The notes below the pieces were generated by a model that saw only the letters and a list, made by a program, of their open reading frames with translations, searched no databases and was not told where the DNA came from. A stretch of DNA of 64,000 nt from Notospermus geniculatus. Its lineage: Eukaryota; Nemertea; Pilidiophora; Heteronemertea; Lineidae. Made by a program: the position numbers and the translations under genes. The stretch spans positions 1 to 64,000 of the forward strand of contig NMRB01003190.1 in the NCBI GenBank assembly GCA_002633025.1, read 5' to 3'. Each line of letters begins with the position of its first letter. The first letter of the stretch is position 1. Of the stretch, positions 24,369 to 35,789 are shown one piece after another.

Positions 24369-24753
24369 TTAAAGGGACTAGGAAAATTTTTTCAAGCTTC
24401 GGTTATTACAAAATGCTAGTCTTTCATGATAAATTCCCACCGTCAATTCACTTTTTCAATCAAGTGTTAATTACTGGCACCCAGACAAATCAATCATCAC
24501 CCCACCATGGAGCATTCACCACGTCACTGGGAACCTAATCAACATAGTAGAGTACAGGTTCGCTCCATACAATACATACAGCGACAGGTTCCCAGTGACG
24601 TGGTGAATGCTCCATGGTGGGGTGATGATTGATTTGTCTGGGTGCCAGTAATTAACACTTAATTGAAAAAGTGAACTGACGGTGGGAATTTATCATGAAA
24701 GACTAGCATTTTGTAATAACCAAAGCTTGAAAAAATTTTCCTAGTCCCTTTAA
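24369..24753. repeat. Long hairpin: two 168-bp arms, 49-bp spacer
   Basis: The arms 24369-24536 and 24586-24753 are inverted and nearly identical. I count three differences, all transitions. The outer ends are TTAAAGGGACTAGG and CCTAGTCCCTTTAA. It could be a foldback DNA transposon, and a transcript would fold into a long double-stranded RNA. Confidence 0.92.
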
Positions 24754-24924
24754 TCCAGATTCGGTTGATTTGCGAAATATTCTGTGCACAACTGGTGACG
24801 AAGACACTTTTCAGGCTCAGGGGTTGTCCGTTGCATGGGACAGTGAGTTGCGGTGCCTTACAATCTTGACACTAGAGGGCGTTCTCGCAAAACCCTGGAG
24901 CACTCGGACATCCATGGAACAGTT

Positions 24925-25080
24925 CGCCACTGTTTGGTGCCTTGTACCCTGTGTCTTTGCAAGGGAAAGTAAAAGATCCCATCCAAGTGAGGAAGTTGAG
25001 TAGCCTGAGATGGCCTCTAGCTTCCGTACTTACCAGGCCCAATAATGCTATGGCTTCGGTCCTGATGGAAAAATACAAAT
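24925..25080 (+). mobile_element. SINE family A, headless copy
   Basis: It contains GCCTTGTACCCTGTGTCTTTG, CCATCCAAGTGAGGAAG and AATGCTATGGCTTCGG, and ends with an AATACAAATAC-like tail. These match the body of 58585-58870. The tRNA-like head is missing or unrecognisable. Confidence 0.7.
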
Positions 25081-25189
25081 ACTATACGGATTCAGGCTGT
25101 CAGAACAGGGGGTGCCTCTCACCGCAGAGGTTCTAGGTTTGACTCCCCATCAGACCCGTACTTCGTATCGTTGCAGATCGCAACGGGAA

Positions 25190-25510
25190 TTGAACCCAGA
25201 TCTCCCGTGTGCAAGGCAGGCGTTCTTCCATCAAGCCCTGCGAATCGAACCCGGATCTTCCACGTGCAAGGCAGGCATTCTTCCAACAAGCCCTGCGAAT
25301 CGAACCCGGATCTCCCACGTGCAAGGCAGGCATTCTTCCAACAAGCCCTGCGAATCGAACCCGGATCTCCCACGTGCAAGGCAGGCGTTCTTCCAACAAG
25401 CCCTGCGAATCTAACCTGGATCTTCCACGTGCAAGGCAGGCGTTCTTCCATCAAGCCCTGCGAAATGAACCCGGATCTCTGGTGTGCAAGGCAGGCATTC
25501 TTCCATCAAG
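25190..25510 (-). repeat. 55-bp tandem array of a tRNA T-arm-like sequence
   Basis: About six copies of a 55-bp unit. On the minus strand each has CACGTGGGAGATCCGGG then TTCGATTCGCAGGG, a good pol III B-box match. No A box is evident in the unit. 55 is not a multiple of three, so open frames here are artefacts. Single relatives occur near 28520-28590 and 28800-28860. Confidence 0.9.
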
Positions 25511-25559
25511 CCAAATGTTTGGACGTTAGGTTCAAGGCGTAACACCTCCTAAATCTACC

Positions 25560-26500
25560 ACGTGATGGAGAGGTCATGACTTTCTTTGACTCAGCAGGGT
25601 GGTTTCCTCCTGCTTGTATTTGGGGAGTATTGTATATAGAACCAATAATGCTGCATTGTGGCCTTTAGCTCTCAGCTCAATATTTTCATTTCATCAAAAC
25701 CTTCTTTTCAAATGTAGAACCAAAACTCGCATGAAAAAAACATGCAGTTAAACAATTCAGTTATTGCCAGACAAAAATTGATGGATATTATTCCTTCTTT
25801 CTGCAACTTTGAATGCTTTCTTATTCATTCGCCATCAAACATCGCAGCCAACAGCACGCATTTATAAATATCAAATCAAACAACATTGGATACAGCATGC
25901 GTCAGCATCGGCATCGCCATCTCAGAATACCTTACGGTGTGTCAACATCGGGATGCATTCTCTGATAATTGGCTATAAATTTCGCCTAATCAGGCTGGCC
26001 AGTGGGCCAGGTATGTCGGGATATATTATCGTCCGAGTGCCAATACATCAACTGACTAATCATGCAAGCCAGTCGGGCAGATTCCAACTTCCCGATTCAA
26101 TCTTCTGCGTGGCTTGTGGCGGCCATTACTGACAGAGATGCAAGTTACCCCAGCAATGTCACCTCCCTATTCTCTTCTGCGATACCCGGAAGTTGTCGTC
26201 GTATGCTGATCAATATACGACAGCTGCCTTCGTTTGCCGCTGGCGTGTCTCCCAGCATTCCCTGCACTGACGACAGGTCTGCCGTACGTAACGCGTAATA
26301 TCTCAGAAATGATATGCTGTGTATCGTTGAGTGTTTATATTATCACAGTGATGATGTTATTACTAAGCGATGATAATAATTTTGGAGCGTTAATCTTCTG
26401 TGAGTGGTATCGCTGCAGTTCAGAGTCAATTATGACTGGGTCTGCATCACTGCAGAATGTTTAGCACTGTATATGAGAGGGCTTGGACATCTCAATCAGA
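25560..26500. other. Non-coding stretch
   Basis: No exon or clear repeat was recognised between the 55-bp array and the SINE near 26510. Confidence 0.4.
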
Positions 26501-26509
26501 TTATAGGGC

Positions 26510-26640
26510 TGTCAGAGTGGTGCAGTGGAAACAACAGTGCCTGTCACCGCCGAGGTTCCAGGTTCGATCCCAGTCGGACCCATTCTCTTTGTGATAGAGA
26601 GGGCAACTCTCTTTACAGTGCACGTTTTCTCATGGGTTAA
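26510..26640 (+). mobile_element. tRNA-derived SINE (family B)
   Basis: CTGTCAGAGTGGTGCAGTGG is an A-box-like start and GGTTCCAGGTTCGATCCC a B-box-like segment about 35 bases on. The body CAACTCTCTTTACAGTGC follows. Degraded relatives lie at 16465-16650 and 47385-47470. Confidence 0.65.
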
Positions 26641-26663
26641 TGTTAAAACATGGTATGACTAAA

Positions 26664-27021
26664 GGCCAATTTACACGGTGCGATTTGGACAGACGTCCAA
26701 GACGGACGTGATTTTGTTGTACGATTCTGTCGGATCGGAAATTCTGTATACACAGTCCGATTTATTCATCCGTCAATACGGAGAGACTCATTCTTCGTCA
26801 AGCGCGCCAAATACGTGACCTCCAATGCAGCCACCTGATTGGCTGAGTTCATGCATCCTTCGTCCGACATCGGAAGAAAATAGAACATCCGTCCTGTGCA
26901 TCCGACGTCTCAAAGGCCATAAAATTTTGTCGTATGTGCAGTTTACACGATTTGATTTGGACATGTACGATCATGTCGGATCGGACAATCGGATGTAAAA
27001 ATTGTATCGTGTAAATTGGCC
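26664..27021. mobile_element. 358-bp MITE with GGCCAATTTACACG ends
   Basis: The terminal inverted repeats are GGCCAATTTACACGGTGC and CGTGTAAATTGGCC. The interior has several TCGGATCGGA and TTTGGACA-like motifs, some in inverted pairs. No coding potential. Confidence 0.82.
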
Positions 27022-27514
27022 ATAACCCTGTTCTAGATAATCAAATTTTTGATCAAATGTGCCAATGCACTGAATATGGGCTTATACAAGGATGATAGTT
27101 TGACAGCCGAAGGCCCTGTATTAGCATATTCAGGAATTAAATGGGAAATTTGACCATGTGAAACAAGCCTGAATCTACTGCAAGTATGGGCCATTATACA
27201 GAAACATTCTGACAGATTGCCAACACGATATGGAAAATAAATTGACCACCTATTTTTCAAGTTATTCATAATTCTAATTCCTTGACGCAGATGTTCAATT
27301 TTCATGTATGCTTATGGCATACATCAGCAATAAGCTCCCCAGTATCAAGAATATATCAGTATATTTTAGCTGGTATCAGTAAACTGTGATAGACATAGAC
27401 ATACAGGTATACTTTGTTGAAAATCTATTTGTAATACAAGATAATGTGAGGCCTTTATCGATGCTTTCCAATGTAATAGATACAGTCTTCAAGTATCCAG
27501 TCTCCACAGAAACC

Positions 27515-27609
27515 CATCCTCCCACAGCAGGGCTTTGGTCTCGTTCCTCTTCATACACTCCAGAGCGGATGAAGAGGAGCGAGGTGAAAACCCCTGCTGT
27601 GGGAGGATG
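27515..27609. mobile_element. CATCCTCCCA-family MITE, copy 3
   Basis: A 95-bp element with ends CATCCTCCCACAGCAGGG and CCTGCTGTGGGAGGATG. Perfect 8-bp target duplications CAGAAACC lie at 27507-27514 and 27610-27617. Confidence 0.9.
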
Positions 27610-27659
27610 CAGAAACCTTTCTGGGAACTCAAGGAATCAGCCATTCAGCGCATAGCCTA

Positions 27660-28080
27660 TTCCTTCAAAATACAAGAATATTCACATTCAGGATGTCAAC
27701 TGAACCTGGGCAGAGAACTAATTAGGCCTAGCCTACTTACACCTCGCATTCAAGATGCCACTGGAACTGAGGCAGGGAATTAATTAGGCACAGCCTACTT
27801 ATACCTCACATTCAAGGTGCCACTGGAACTGAGGCAGGGAATTAATTAGGTCCAGCCTACTCATACCTCACATTCAAGATGCCAATGGAATTGAGGCAGG
27901 AAATTAATTAGGCCTAGCCTACTTATACCTCACATTCAAGATGCCAATGGAACTGAGACAGGGAATTAATTAGGCATACTACTTCGAGGATGCCAATTGA
28001 ATCTCGGCAGAGATAATTAGGCATTCCAGTAGCCTACTTACACCTCACATTGCAGATGGCAATAGAACCTAACTTAAGGC
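27660..28080. repeat. About 62-bp tandem repeat
   Basis: Around six diverged copies containing CACATTCAAGATGCCA, ACTGAGGCAGGGAATTAAT and TAGGCCTAGCCTACTTA. Outer copies are shorter and more diverged. Confidence 0.85.
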
Positions 28081-28509
28081 ATTGTCATTTCCGTACCTCA
28101 CACAAATGGAACTGAGATGGAGAAGGATGGTCTAGTAATTTCTCTCTCTCCACCAACATTTCATACTGATCTATTCTCAGTTATACTGACGTCAACGGTA
28201 GAAAAATTGGCGAAAGATGTACATTACAGCGGCAGACGTCCACTCAAGGCTGATGTACACACACTCATCTACAATGATGGATGTGGAGTGTCAACATGGA
28301 ATAGCCTTAGGATGGACTGCGGACTCATTTATTTTACACATGTCCACTTTATGGTTAAACGACAGCCAATATAAAATGTATATGACGGCCAATATGAGTC
28401 GGCTAGGAGACAGCCTAGCCTGTCTCTCTTTTATTTGTGAAGCTGGCTGTAGATGTACAAATTTATGTCTGTGGGGTCATCTCACTGACATATGCTCCTA
28501 AAGCTGCAG

Positions 28510-28910
28510 AATGTGTCGCAGGCTGCACTGGGAATCTAACCCGGATCTCCCGCGTGCATGGCAGGCATTCTTCCATCAAAGCCAAAGTCCGGATGTTAGG
28601 CTCGAGAGCCTAACACCTCCTAAACCTACCACATTCCTCCCCATCTTATCCTTGAGATCCTTTACCCGTTACGACTTGCGGGAGCTATCGCATCTGATCA
28701 GACTCCCTCTGAAGAGTGATTGATGCACTTAAAAGGCAAAGATAGTCAAAGTCGAGATGAGAAGTACCTTCGCCGACAATGCGAAATGTCCCACACTGCA
28801 CTGGGAATCGAACCTGGATTTCCCACATGCATGGCAGGCATAAACTTCCATCGAGCCAAAAGTCGGGACGATAAGCTCGAGGGCCTAACACCTAAATCTA
28901 CCACACATGA
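28510..28910 (-). repeat. Two dispersed tRNA-like repeat copies
   Basis: Near 28525-28625 and 28795-28900 the minus strand carries GGGTTAGATTCCCAG or AGGTTCGATTCCCAG (B box), preceded by GGTGTTAGGC text. They are related to the units of the 55-bp array but include a longer flank (GTGGTAGATTTAGG), suggesting the parent SINE. Confidence 0.6.
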
Positions 28911-29604
28911 ATACAAATTCATGTCAGTGAAATCATCTCACTGACAGCACTTCTAAACTGACAATTATGTCTGCGGGATTGGAAAATATGTCTGTGACAG
29001 CATCACCAACATAAGACTTTAAGGCTTCTGCTTGGCTCAAATTTTCATTTGCCAGAGTAATAAGAAATGTGAAAGAGGCTGGCCAAGTTCAGCTTTTTCC
29101 TTTAGCCACAGAGGTCATTTTCAATGATTTTGTGGTCATTTTCAATGATTTTCCCTAATTTGCTCTGTGGCAAAAAATAATGCTAGCTGAAGCTTTGACA
29201 AAGACTCACAAAGATGAGGTTTTTCACTTGCAGACATGGCTTGTAGAGAAGAATTCACTGAGATTCCTGCACGTGTGTTACCAGGTTAGCTGGCCACAAT
29301 TTCTTCTGAAGTGATTTCAGCCAAGTGCCATCACTGAGTTAACTTAATTGGGACCGTGCTTAAGTTTCATAAAAGCCAATACTCTTCACCACTCTTGTAT
29401 GTAACCCTCAATATATGTGGAAGAGGCGAGGTCACATCATGTGGTTTGCAATTCGCCGCAATTTACCATGTGGTTGGTTTTCACAGGCTAAGGGCTCATT
29501 AGGTCTGATTATTACATAGCAAGAATATAAAACCACAAACTAATTAAAAAAACATGTTTTCTCTTTTATTTGTTTATGATTAAATGCAATTAGTGAAAAC
29601 TGTG

Positions 29605-29826
29605 CAGCAACTGCAACATGTCATCTGTCCCCAGAGTCCAGCAGACGGCATCTTCTGTCAAAGTTTTCTCACATCCTGTGGTACTGATTGAAAATTATTT
29701 GAAGAAAGGTTGTTCCTGTGAACCATCTGAAGAAAGTTTCTTCAAATTAGTTCCAATTTATTTCCAAGGATTTTAGAAAACTTCAAAAGAAGATGAGTAG
29801 TATACCGTCTGGGGCAGATGAGTTAA
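29605..29826. mobile_element. Dispersed repeat, copy 1 (inverted partner at 32035)
   Basis: It contains TTTTCTCACATCCTGTGG, GAAGAAAGGTTGTTCCTGTG and CTTCAAATTAGTTCCAA, and ends GGGGCAGATGAGTT. An inverted relative lies at 32035-32245 and a direct one at about 40025-40180 in an INTS9 intron. The outer AACTCATCTGCCCC motif may be its terminus. Confidence 0.6.
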
Positions 29827-29829
29827 CTC

Positions 29830-30460
29830 TCTGCAAATCAGCAGAATACTGTGGTACAATTGATTTTAACATCCTTTAAGGTTGTTTAAAAATTTCCACC
29901 CCTTTCTCCCTCCCNNNNNNCCAGCTACAGACACAACACCATAAGTGACTGACCTACACAGCAATGTCTTCTGCATCTATACACCAATAACACGAAGTCG
30001 CTTCACAACGTCAGCCATTGTCTACTCCTGATTGCGTCTGCTTTCTTGCATTTCCACCGAGACGTAATTCCCCATGCTGATTGCACGGAGTTGAAGGTAT
30101 AGAGAATGACATCATCGCCGCGATGCCATCTGAATGCACGATAAGCGTCGACTTCCTGGCCGATAATTGCGATTCACGTGTCCCTACATGAATGATGGGT
30201 TGGCCTTAGTCATCAGTTCACACCGTTAGGTTTGTTAGAGAAGATGGAATCTTGCAGACGCCATTTGTAATATCAGCACGGAGTGCTTTTTTCAGTGGTT
30301 AATCAAAGGGGTGTGAGACGAACCAAGGAGCGGTGCCTCATTTTGATAAGAAATCAAAACCTTATAATCAGCCATTAATCCAGAATCCCTGAAAAACTAC
30401 AGCTGCGGCCATGTTAACCACACAGATTCTGAGGCAAATCACAGCTTCTGGCAGAGTGGC
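29830..30460. other. Non-coding stretch with a 6-base N gap
   Basis: Ns occupy 29915-29920. No exon was recognised. Confidence 0.45.
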
Positions 30461-30469
30461 ACATTTGAA

Positions 30470-31100
30470 ATAGCGATGGCTGCATTAACCGCACAGACTT
30501 TGAGGCAAATTGCCCTGAGCTGTTGGACCATGTTCATGCTGACTTCTGAGGCAAATTGCAGCTGTCAAACCATGTTAACCATGCAGACTTCTGAGGCAAA
30601 TTGCAGCTATCAAACCATGTTAATCATGCAGACTTCTGAGGCAATTGCAGCTATCAGACCATGTTAACCATGCAGACTTCTAAGGCAATTGCAGCTGTCA
30701 GACCATGTTAATCAAGTAGCATTTGAGGTAAACTGCAGCTGTCAGACCATGTAGACCTCTGGGGCAAATTGCAGCTATCATACAAAGTTAATCATGATTA
30801 AGTGGAATTTGAGGCAAATTGCAGCTGTCAGACAATGTTAACCATGCAGACTTCAAAATAAGTTACAGCTGTCAAGCCACGTTAACCATGCAGCTATCTG
30901 AGGCAAATTGCAACTGTCAAACCAATGTTAACTAACCATGCAGACTTCTGAGGCAAATTGCAGCTGTCAAACCATGTTAGCCATGCAGACTTCTGAGGCA
31001 AATTGCAGCTGTCAGACAAAGTTAATCAAGTAGATTAACTGAGGCAACTGAAGCTGTCAGCCCATGTTACCATGCAGACTTTGAGGCAAATTGCAGCTGT
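30470..31100. repeat. About 45-bp tandem repeat
   Basis: Around 13 diverged copies of CAGACTTCTGAGGCAAATTG, CAGCTGTCAAACCATG and TTAACCATG. Indels between copies break any frame. CAGCTG E-box-like motifs recur once per unit. Confidence 0.88.
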
Positions 31101-31109
31101 AAGAGTGGT

Positions 31110-32030
31110 GGAGTTGAAAAAGCTTTGGCTGCATTTTTAACACTCAGACTTGGAGGCAAAGAGCAGCTGTCAGAGGAGTTCTGTGGAAAGACCACAGTCA
31201 CCAGTGTTATTTTGCCTCAGGACAATTTGCCTCCGTTGAAACAATTGCATGAATTATCCATTAGGTCGACTGTTTGACAGAATGCAGCCATGACAGACGT
31301 ACGTGCAGAATGCACTTATAACATATACAACTGACTTTCCCACAAATCTTAGATCAATTTGTTAATCAAATCATGCATTCATATAAAGAATAAGCCCAAA
31401 TTCGAGGTAATATGCAGATTCCATCCGACTGTATGTTACATTTTTCTGACCAATTTATGTAATAGCATCATACTGTTGTACATGTACAGGCCCACATAAG
31501 TATATTCATTGGAAACGTGGTGTCTGTAATTGTAATTCATTGGACTTTCTTTGGAAACTTCATGTCTGTACATCATTGGAAAATTCATTCACATTATATG
31601 TATATCAGTCTGTAATTCATTGGAAAGTTCATCATTTTATTACATAATTAGCATCTCAACCCATGAGAAATTCAATAGGAAAATTCATATCTCTAAATCA
31701 TTTGAAAATTCAGATCTATCATGTCTGTAATTCATTGGAGATTAACAATCTGTAATCCAACTCCCAAAAGTTCTCCAGACTGAAGCTGGAGTAGGTTATC
31801 GATCAAATCATACCCCAGGCAGTCTGTACACCTCAGGGAAATGGTCAGTCACGTCAGTCTAACCACATCAATTAAAGCAGGGCACCCCCAAGGAATTTAA
31901 ATCCAATTAGTCACTTTTAACCCCTTTAAGAGGGAAGAAGGGATGAGTATTTGATATGCGAGTAATACAGGCTACATCGGCATTTCCAAATATGAGGGTC
32001 TTCCTCAAAACTTCTTTATTTTGGGAGGTA
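31110..32030. other. Non-coding stretch with TTCATTGGAAA-rich segment
   Basis: Between about 31505 and 31745 the motif TCTGTAATTCATTGGAAA recurs irregularly about seven times. This looks like a degenerate tandem repeat. No exon was seen. Confidence 0.5.
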
Positions 32031-32034
32031 TGTA

Positions 32035-32245
32035 ACTCATCTGCCCCCAAATTTGCGTTGGCAGTATCTTCTGCTGAAGTTTTTCTAAAATCCTTGGGAA
32101 TAAATTGGAAATGATTTGAAGAAAGATTCTTCAGATGGTTGATAGGAACAACTTTTCTTCAAATAAAATTAGTTCCAAACGATGCAAGAAAACTTTGATA
32201 AAAGGTGTCGTCTGCTAGACTCTGGCAGAAGGTGCAGCTGATAAA
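32035..32245. mobile_element. Dispersed repeat, copy 2 (inverted relative to 29605)
   Basis: It starts AACTCATCTGCCCCC and contains TTCTAAAATCCTTGGGAATA and GAAGAAAGATTCTTCAGATG. It matches the complement of 29605-29826 with divergence and indels. Confidence 0.6.
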
Positions 32246-32527
32246 TAATTTTGAAATAGTAGAATGTGATCTGAGCAGATATTCACCTGGATATAGTGCA
32301 ATACAAACCTCTTTATTGATTGATTGATTTTTGATTGATTGCGTTCACACTGGAGAAGATCTTCATGTCCCAGTTTTGATGAATTTCAGACACTACAGAC
32401 ATAAATTTACAATGTGCTCCTAAATTTCTCAAACTACCCTCTCAGTCATTTCAAGATCAAACCCATCATAAGTCACACCATAGAACATTTTAAATTTACA
32501 ATAAATCTCAGGGGCAAATGAGCTATA

Positions 32528-32710
32528 CAGTGGAACCTCTCTATTAAGGACACCTTTGGGGTTGACAGATGCTGTCCTAAATTGAGAGGTGTCCTGATTA
32601 CATAGGTGAAAATGAACAATGAAAAGAATCGAAAAATTTTGGGACTGAAATTTTGTGTCCTTAATAAAGAGGTGTCCTCCTACAGAGGTGTCCGCTAAGG
32701 GAGGTTCCCG
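32528..32710. mobile_element. GTGGAACCTC-family MITE (pogo-like ends)
   Basis: The left end CAGTGGAACCTCTCTATTAA is preceded by TA. The right end AAGGGAGGTTCCCGGG is degraded. The interior GGTGTCCTGATTACATAGG is shared with other copies. Confidence 0.75.
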
Positions 32711-32895
32711 GGTACTTCAGTGAACAGCACTCATGAAGTGGCAGAGGCAACACTTTAAATGTCATAACAAGAGGCAAAAATACTAGTTCATAAACAGTCT
32801 GTTTACATAATCTACTAGTAATGATTACAAACAAAATCTCTGCATTCGCTGACACCAGCACAGAAAACTGCTGAAATTTACAAATAAGGATCTAA

Positions 32896-33094
32896 GGGAC
32901 TGTTCATTTTGGTCAACTGAGGAATCTGAGTTGTGATCCTTGAGAAAATGGAGAAAGCTATGAAGCTGCAAATTGCAGCAATTATTCTGTACAGCACAAC
33001 AAATAATTTGCAAGTGCATAGCTTTTCCCGTCTTCCCAAGGATCACAACTCAGACATGTCAGATTCCTCAAGTGACGAAAATGAACAGCCCCTT
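32896..33094. repeat. Imperfect inverted repeat, arms of roughly 95 bp
   Basis: GGGACTGTTCATTTTGGTCA on the left matches the complement of the right end (GGGGCTGTTCATTTTCGTCA). GAGTTGTGATCCTTG and AAGCTATG also recur inverted. Open frames on both strands here are mirror images of the repeat and not genes. Confidence 0.75.
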
Positions 33095-33367
33095 TACGCA
33101 CTTTTTCACAAAAATATCATCAAAAACCAGGTATTACATGTCATTCTTGTCTTTACGATATTTTGAAATAAAATGCTTTTGAAACCTGCAATCAGTAGTG
33201 GTACCATCTTTGACACTGAACCTCAGGCAAATGAATGTATGATATGTAAGACAATACATAATTAATGGTATTAAAATCTTCCACTGGATTAAATCCCAGA
33301 AGTTAATCAAGGAACTGCCAGTCAGCATGCCACTGTTACAAAGAAAAACACAGAGGTCTACCTTCAG

Positions 33368-33440
33368 CATCCTCCCATAGCAGGGCTTTGGTCTCGCTCC
33401 ATGAAGAGGAGCGAGGTAAAAACCCCTGTGTGGGAGGATG
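33368..33440. mobile_element. CATCCTCCCA-family MITE, copy 4
   Basis: A 73-bp short form with ends CATCCTCCCATAGCAGGG and CCTGTGTGGGAGGATG. The flanking 8-mers ACCTTCAG (33360-33367) and ACCTTCTG (33441-33448) are target duplications with one mismatch. Confidence 0.85.
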
Positions 33441-33639
33441 ACCTTCTGCCTTGGAATTCCAAAGGATTACCGCCCCCTGAATACCAACGCCAATAAGATG
33501 TGAGAAATGCCACCTGGAAATACCAAATGATTTATCAACACAAAGATTATCTTCTGACGGACTGAAGTTCCAAGGAAGAGATTTATATGCCGGATGTTGA
33601 AACACCAGACCATACACAGGGTGATTCCAACATTCAGAA

Positions 33640-34340
33640 TGAAGAATACCCTCTGTAGGAATCAGGACAATTCTCCCCAGACAATTGCCCCCTCCCCAGC
33701 TCCCAAATGCCCATGGACAATTGCCTCAGGATAATCCCCCCAAACCCATGACAATTGCCCCCTACTGATTTTTTTTATCTTCAACTTGCCTGGGAGGCAG
33801 TTTTCTGGCATGCCTGGGGGATACTGTGTCCTAGGGTACAACTCTGGGGGGGGGGGGGCAATTGGCCAAGGGGTCCCCCTGTATCATAATTGCTTTTTAG
33901 ACTCCCACAGACATCATTTCTGGAACCATTGGTAAGTAAAATCAACTGACACTAAGTACATCTAATGCTAATTAATAGACTCTTAGCTGTCATGGCTGTC
34001 CTGCCAAGGTCAGGTTTATGGTGTGACTCATCACTTAGGATGAGAATGACAATTTATTTCTATGGGATATTACATGGTAAGGGATGCTGTCGGGAAAATG
34101 ACCCAAGATANGAGGGGGCAATTGCCCCCAGAGCAAAAAGGGACAAAGCAAATTTTTCATCTAAAAGGTCTTTCCCCCTCTTCAAGCCAAGTTATTGTAG
34201 TGTCAGATGTGGGAAAATCATCTGAGAGGATGTAGATTTTCAATTTTTTTCTGAGAGGGAGGTAGGACCCCCCCAGATCCCCTCCAACTTTGCCTGCCAG
34301 CCTCAATCAATTTTGCCCCCCTAGGCCACAAAAGCTAGCT
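33640..34340. other. Non-coding stretch rich in CCCC/GGGG motifs
   Basis: AATTGCCCCC-type words occur on both sides of a poly-G tract near 33847 and a single N at 34111. It looks like repeat debris related to 10540-10680. No exon was seen. Confidence 0.45.
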
Positions 34341-34429
34341 ATGCCCCCTGAATTGTTCAACAAGGGCATTACATTACTGTAAAATATGAGAAGGGATGTA
34401 TTTAGTAACTAGTGAATGTGATTATACTA

Positions 34430-34769
34430 CAGTGGAACCTCTCAATTAAGGACAACTTTGAGACTGAACAATGCTGTCCATAATTGAGAGGTGTCCTCAT
34501 TTTAGAGGTCAAAATGAAAAAGAAAGTAGGGGCCTACACGTACCAATTTGGAATTGAACTCTGGTGACTTTAATACAGAGGTGTCCTTCTGACACAGGTA
34601 GGCCTACAGTGGAACCTCTCTATTGAGAACACCTTTGGGACTGACCGATCACTGTCCTTATTAAGAGGTGTCCTGATTACAGAGGTCAAAATGGATAGAA
34701 ATGAATAGGCCTGAACTTATTAGAGAGGTGTCCTCCTGGCAGAGGTGTTCACATAGAGAGGTTCCACTG
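34430..34769. mobile_element. Two tandem GTGGAACCTC-family MITEs
   Basis: The first starts CAGTGGAACCTCTCAATTAA at 34430 after TA and runs into the second, which starts CAGTGGAACCTCTCTATTGA at 34607 (after TA) and ends GAGAGGTTCCACTG at 34769. The shared interior is GGTGTCCTGATTACAGAGG. Confidence 0.8.
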
Positions 34770-34779
34770 ATATGCAAAG

Positions 34780-35780
34780 GAATTCACTGTATGATAATAA
34801 AAATATATTGGGCTCTACTAGTAAATAGTACCAAGTACATTTCATAAGAGCATGGGTACCTGCAGGTCTATGCTGGAAGGATGTGCTATTTTAGAGCTGA
34901 AACACTCACCCAGACCCTGAAACCTAACCCTAACCCTGCCAATCATAAAGAGAAAGGGATCTCATGATCTGTGTCTACCAAATAAGGGGAAAATAAAATG
35001 TGGTAGCTAAGCCAAGAGACATAGGCCTACTAAGCAACAAAGAGCAATGAATGAATGATGCAAAAACGAAAATATGTTGAGATTTTGTCATTCTCTGTGA
35101 ATGAAAGCTACACCACTCTAAAGCTTTTGTATAGCATCATCAATCCAGTAAGCAGATACATTGTGTAGACGCGCGGATAAAAAGCACGACTGACAGAGCT
35201 GAGGCTGCAATCCATCACATCATTAGATACTCCGCCATCCGCGCAAAATCTTCACTTCGCGGAGCCAGCAATTCTCTGATTACTGAGTTCTAACAAATAT
35301 CTACATATTGCAATTGCGGAGTGGATATAATAAGGGAACGTACCTGATTTTCGGCTTTCTAATCCCATTGTCAAAACATTCCTTTCATGTCAAAGAAGCC
35401 ATGTTGAAATTGACACTGGTAATCTACCAGTGGCGACACCTGCGCTAAGGTTTCAGAACTAAACCAATTAGAGCTTCAATTAGCTAGTTCCGAAGTTGGC
35501 TCATAGATGGCGTGTGCGTTGCTCAATCGAAATTTTCATATTTGTGCGCCACAAATACTTCATATTGACGAAATAAACTCTATGTTTTTGATGAATTCTC
35601 AGTCTTAAATGAAATTTTTCATATATTTCATCTGTGGGAGCAAGTAATAGCCAGCAATGAGACTGGTAAGCAGGATTATGTTGTCATAGAAGTCGGTCTA
35701 GCTGGTGAAGAAATGATGGATGATGTACAGGGTGCTTCCAAAAAAATGACACCAAAATTTCCCTTTTAGAGTCAGGATTT
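34780..35780. other. Non-coding stretch
   Basis: No exon was recognised. A CCTAACCCTAACCCT string near 34925 is a two-to-three-unit telomere-like motif, too short to mean more. Confidence 0.4.
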
Positions 35781-35789
35781 TTCAAAGTT

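Noticed and set aside
25112-25542. Repeated-peptide frames of 80-120 codons
   Set aside because: The 55-bp tRNA-like tandem array keeps several frames open; no start context, splice logic or family match.
32825-33166. Two opposed frames encoding similar peptides
   Set aside because: They are mirror images created by the inverted repeat at 32896-33094 and have no supporting signals.
34925-34940. Telomeric repeat
   Set aside because: CCTAACCCTAACCCT is only two to three units in unrelated sequence.
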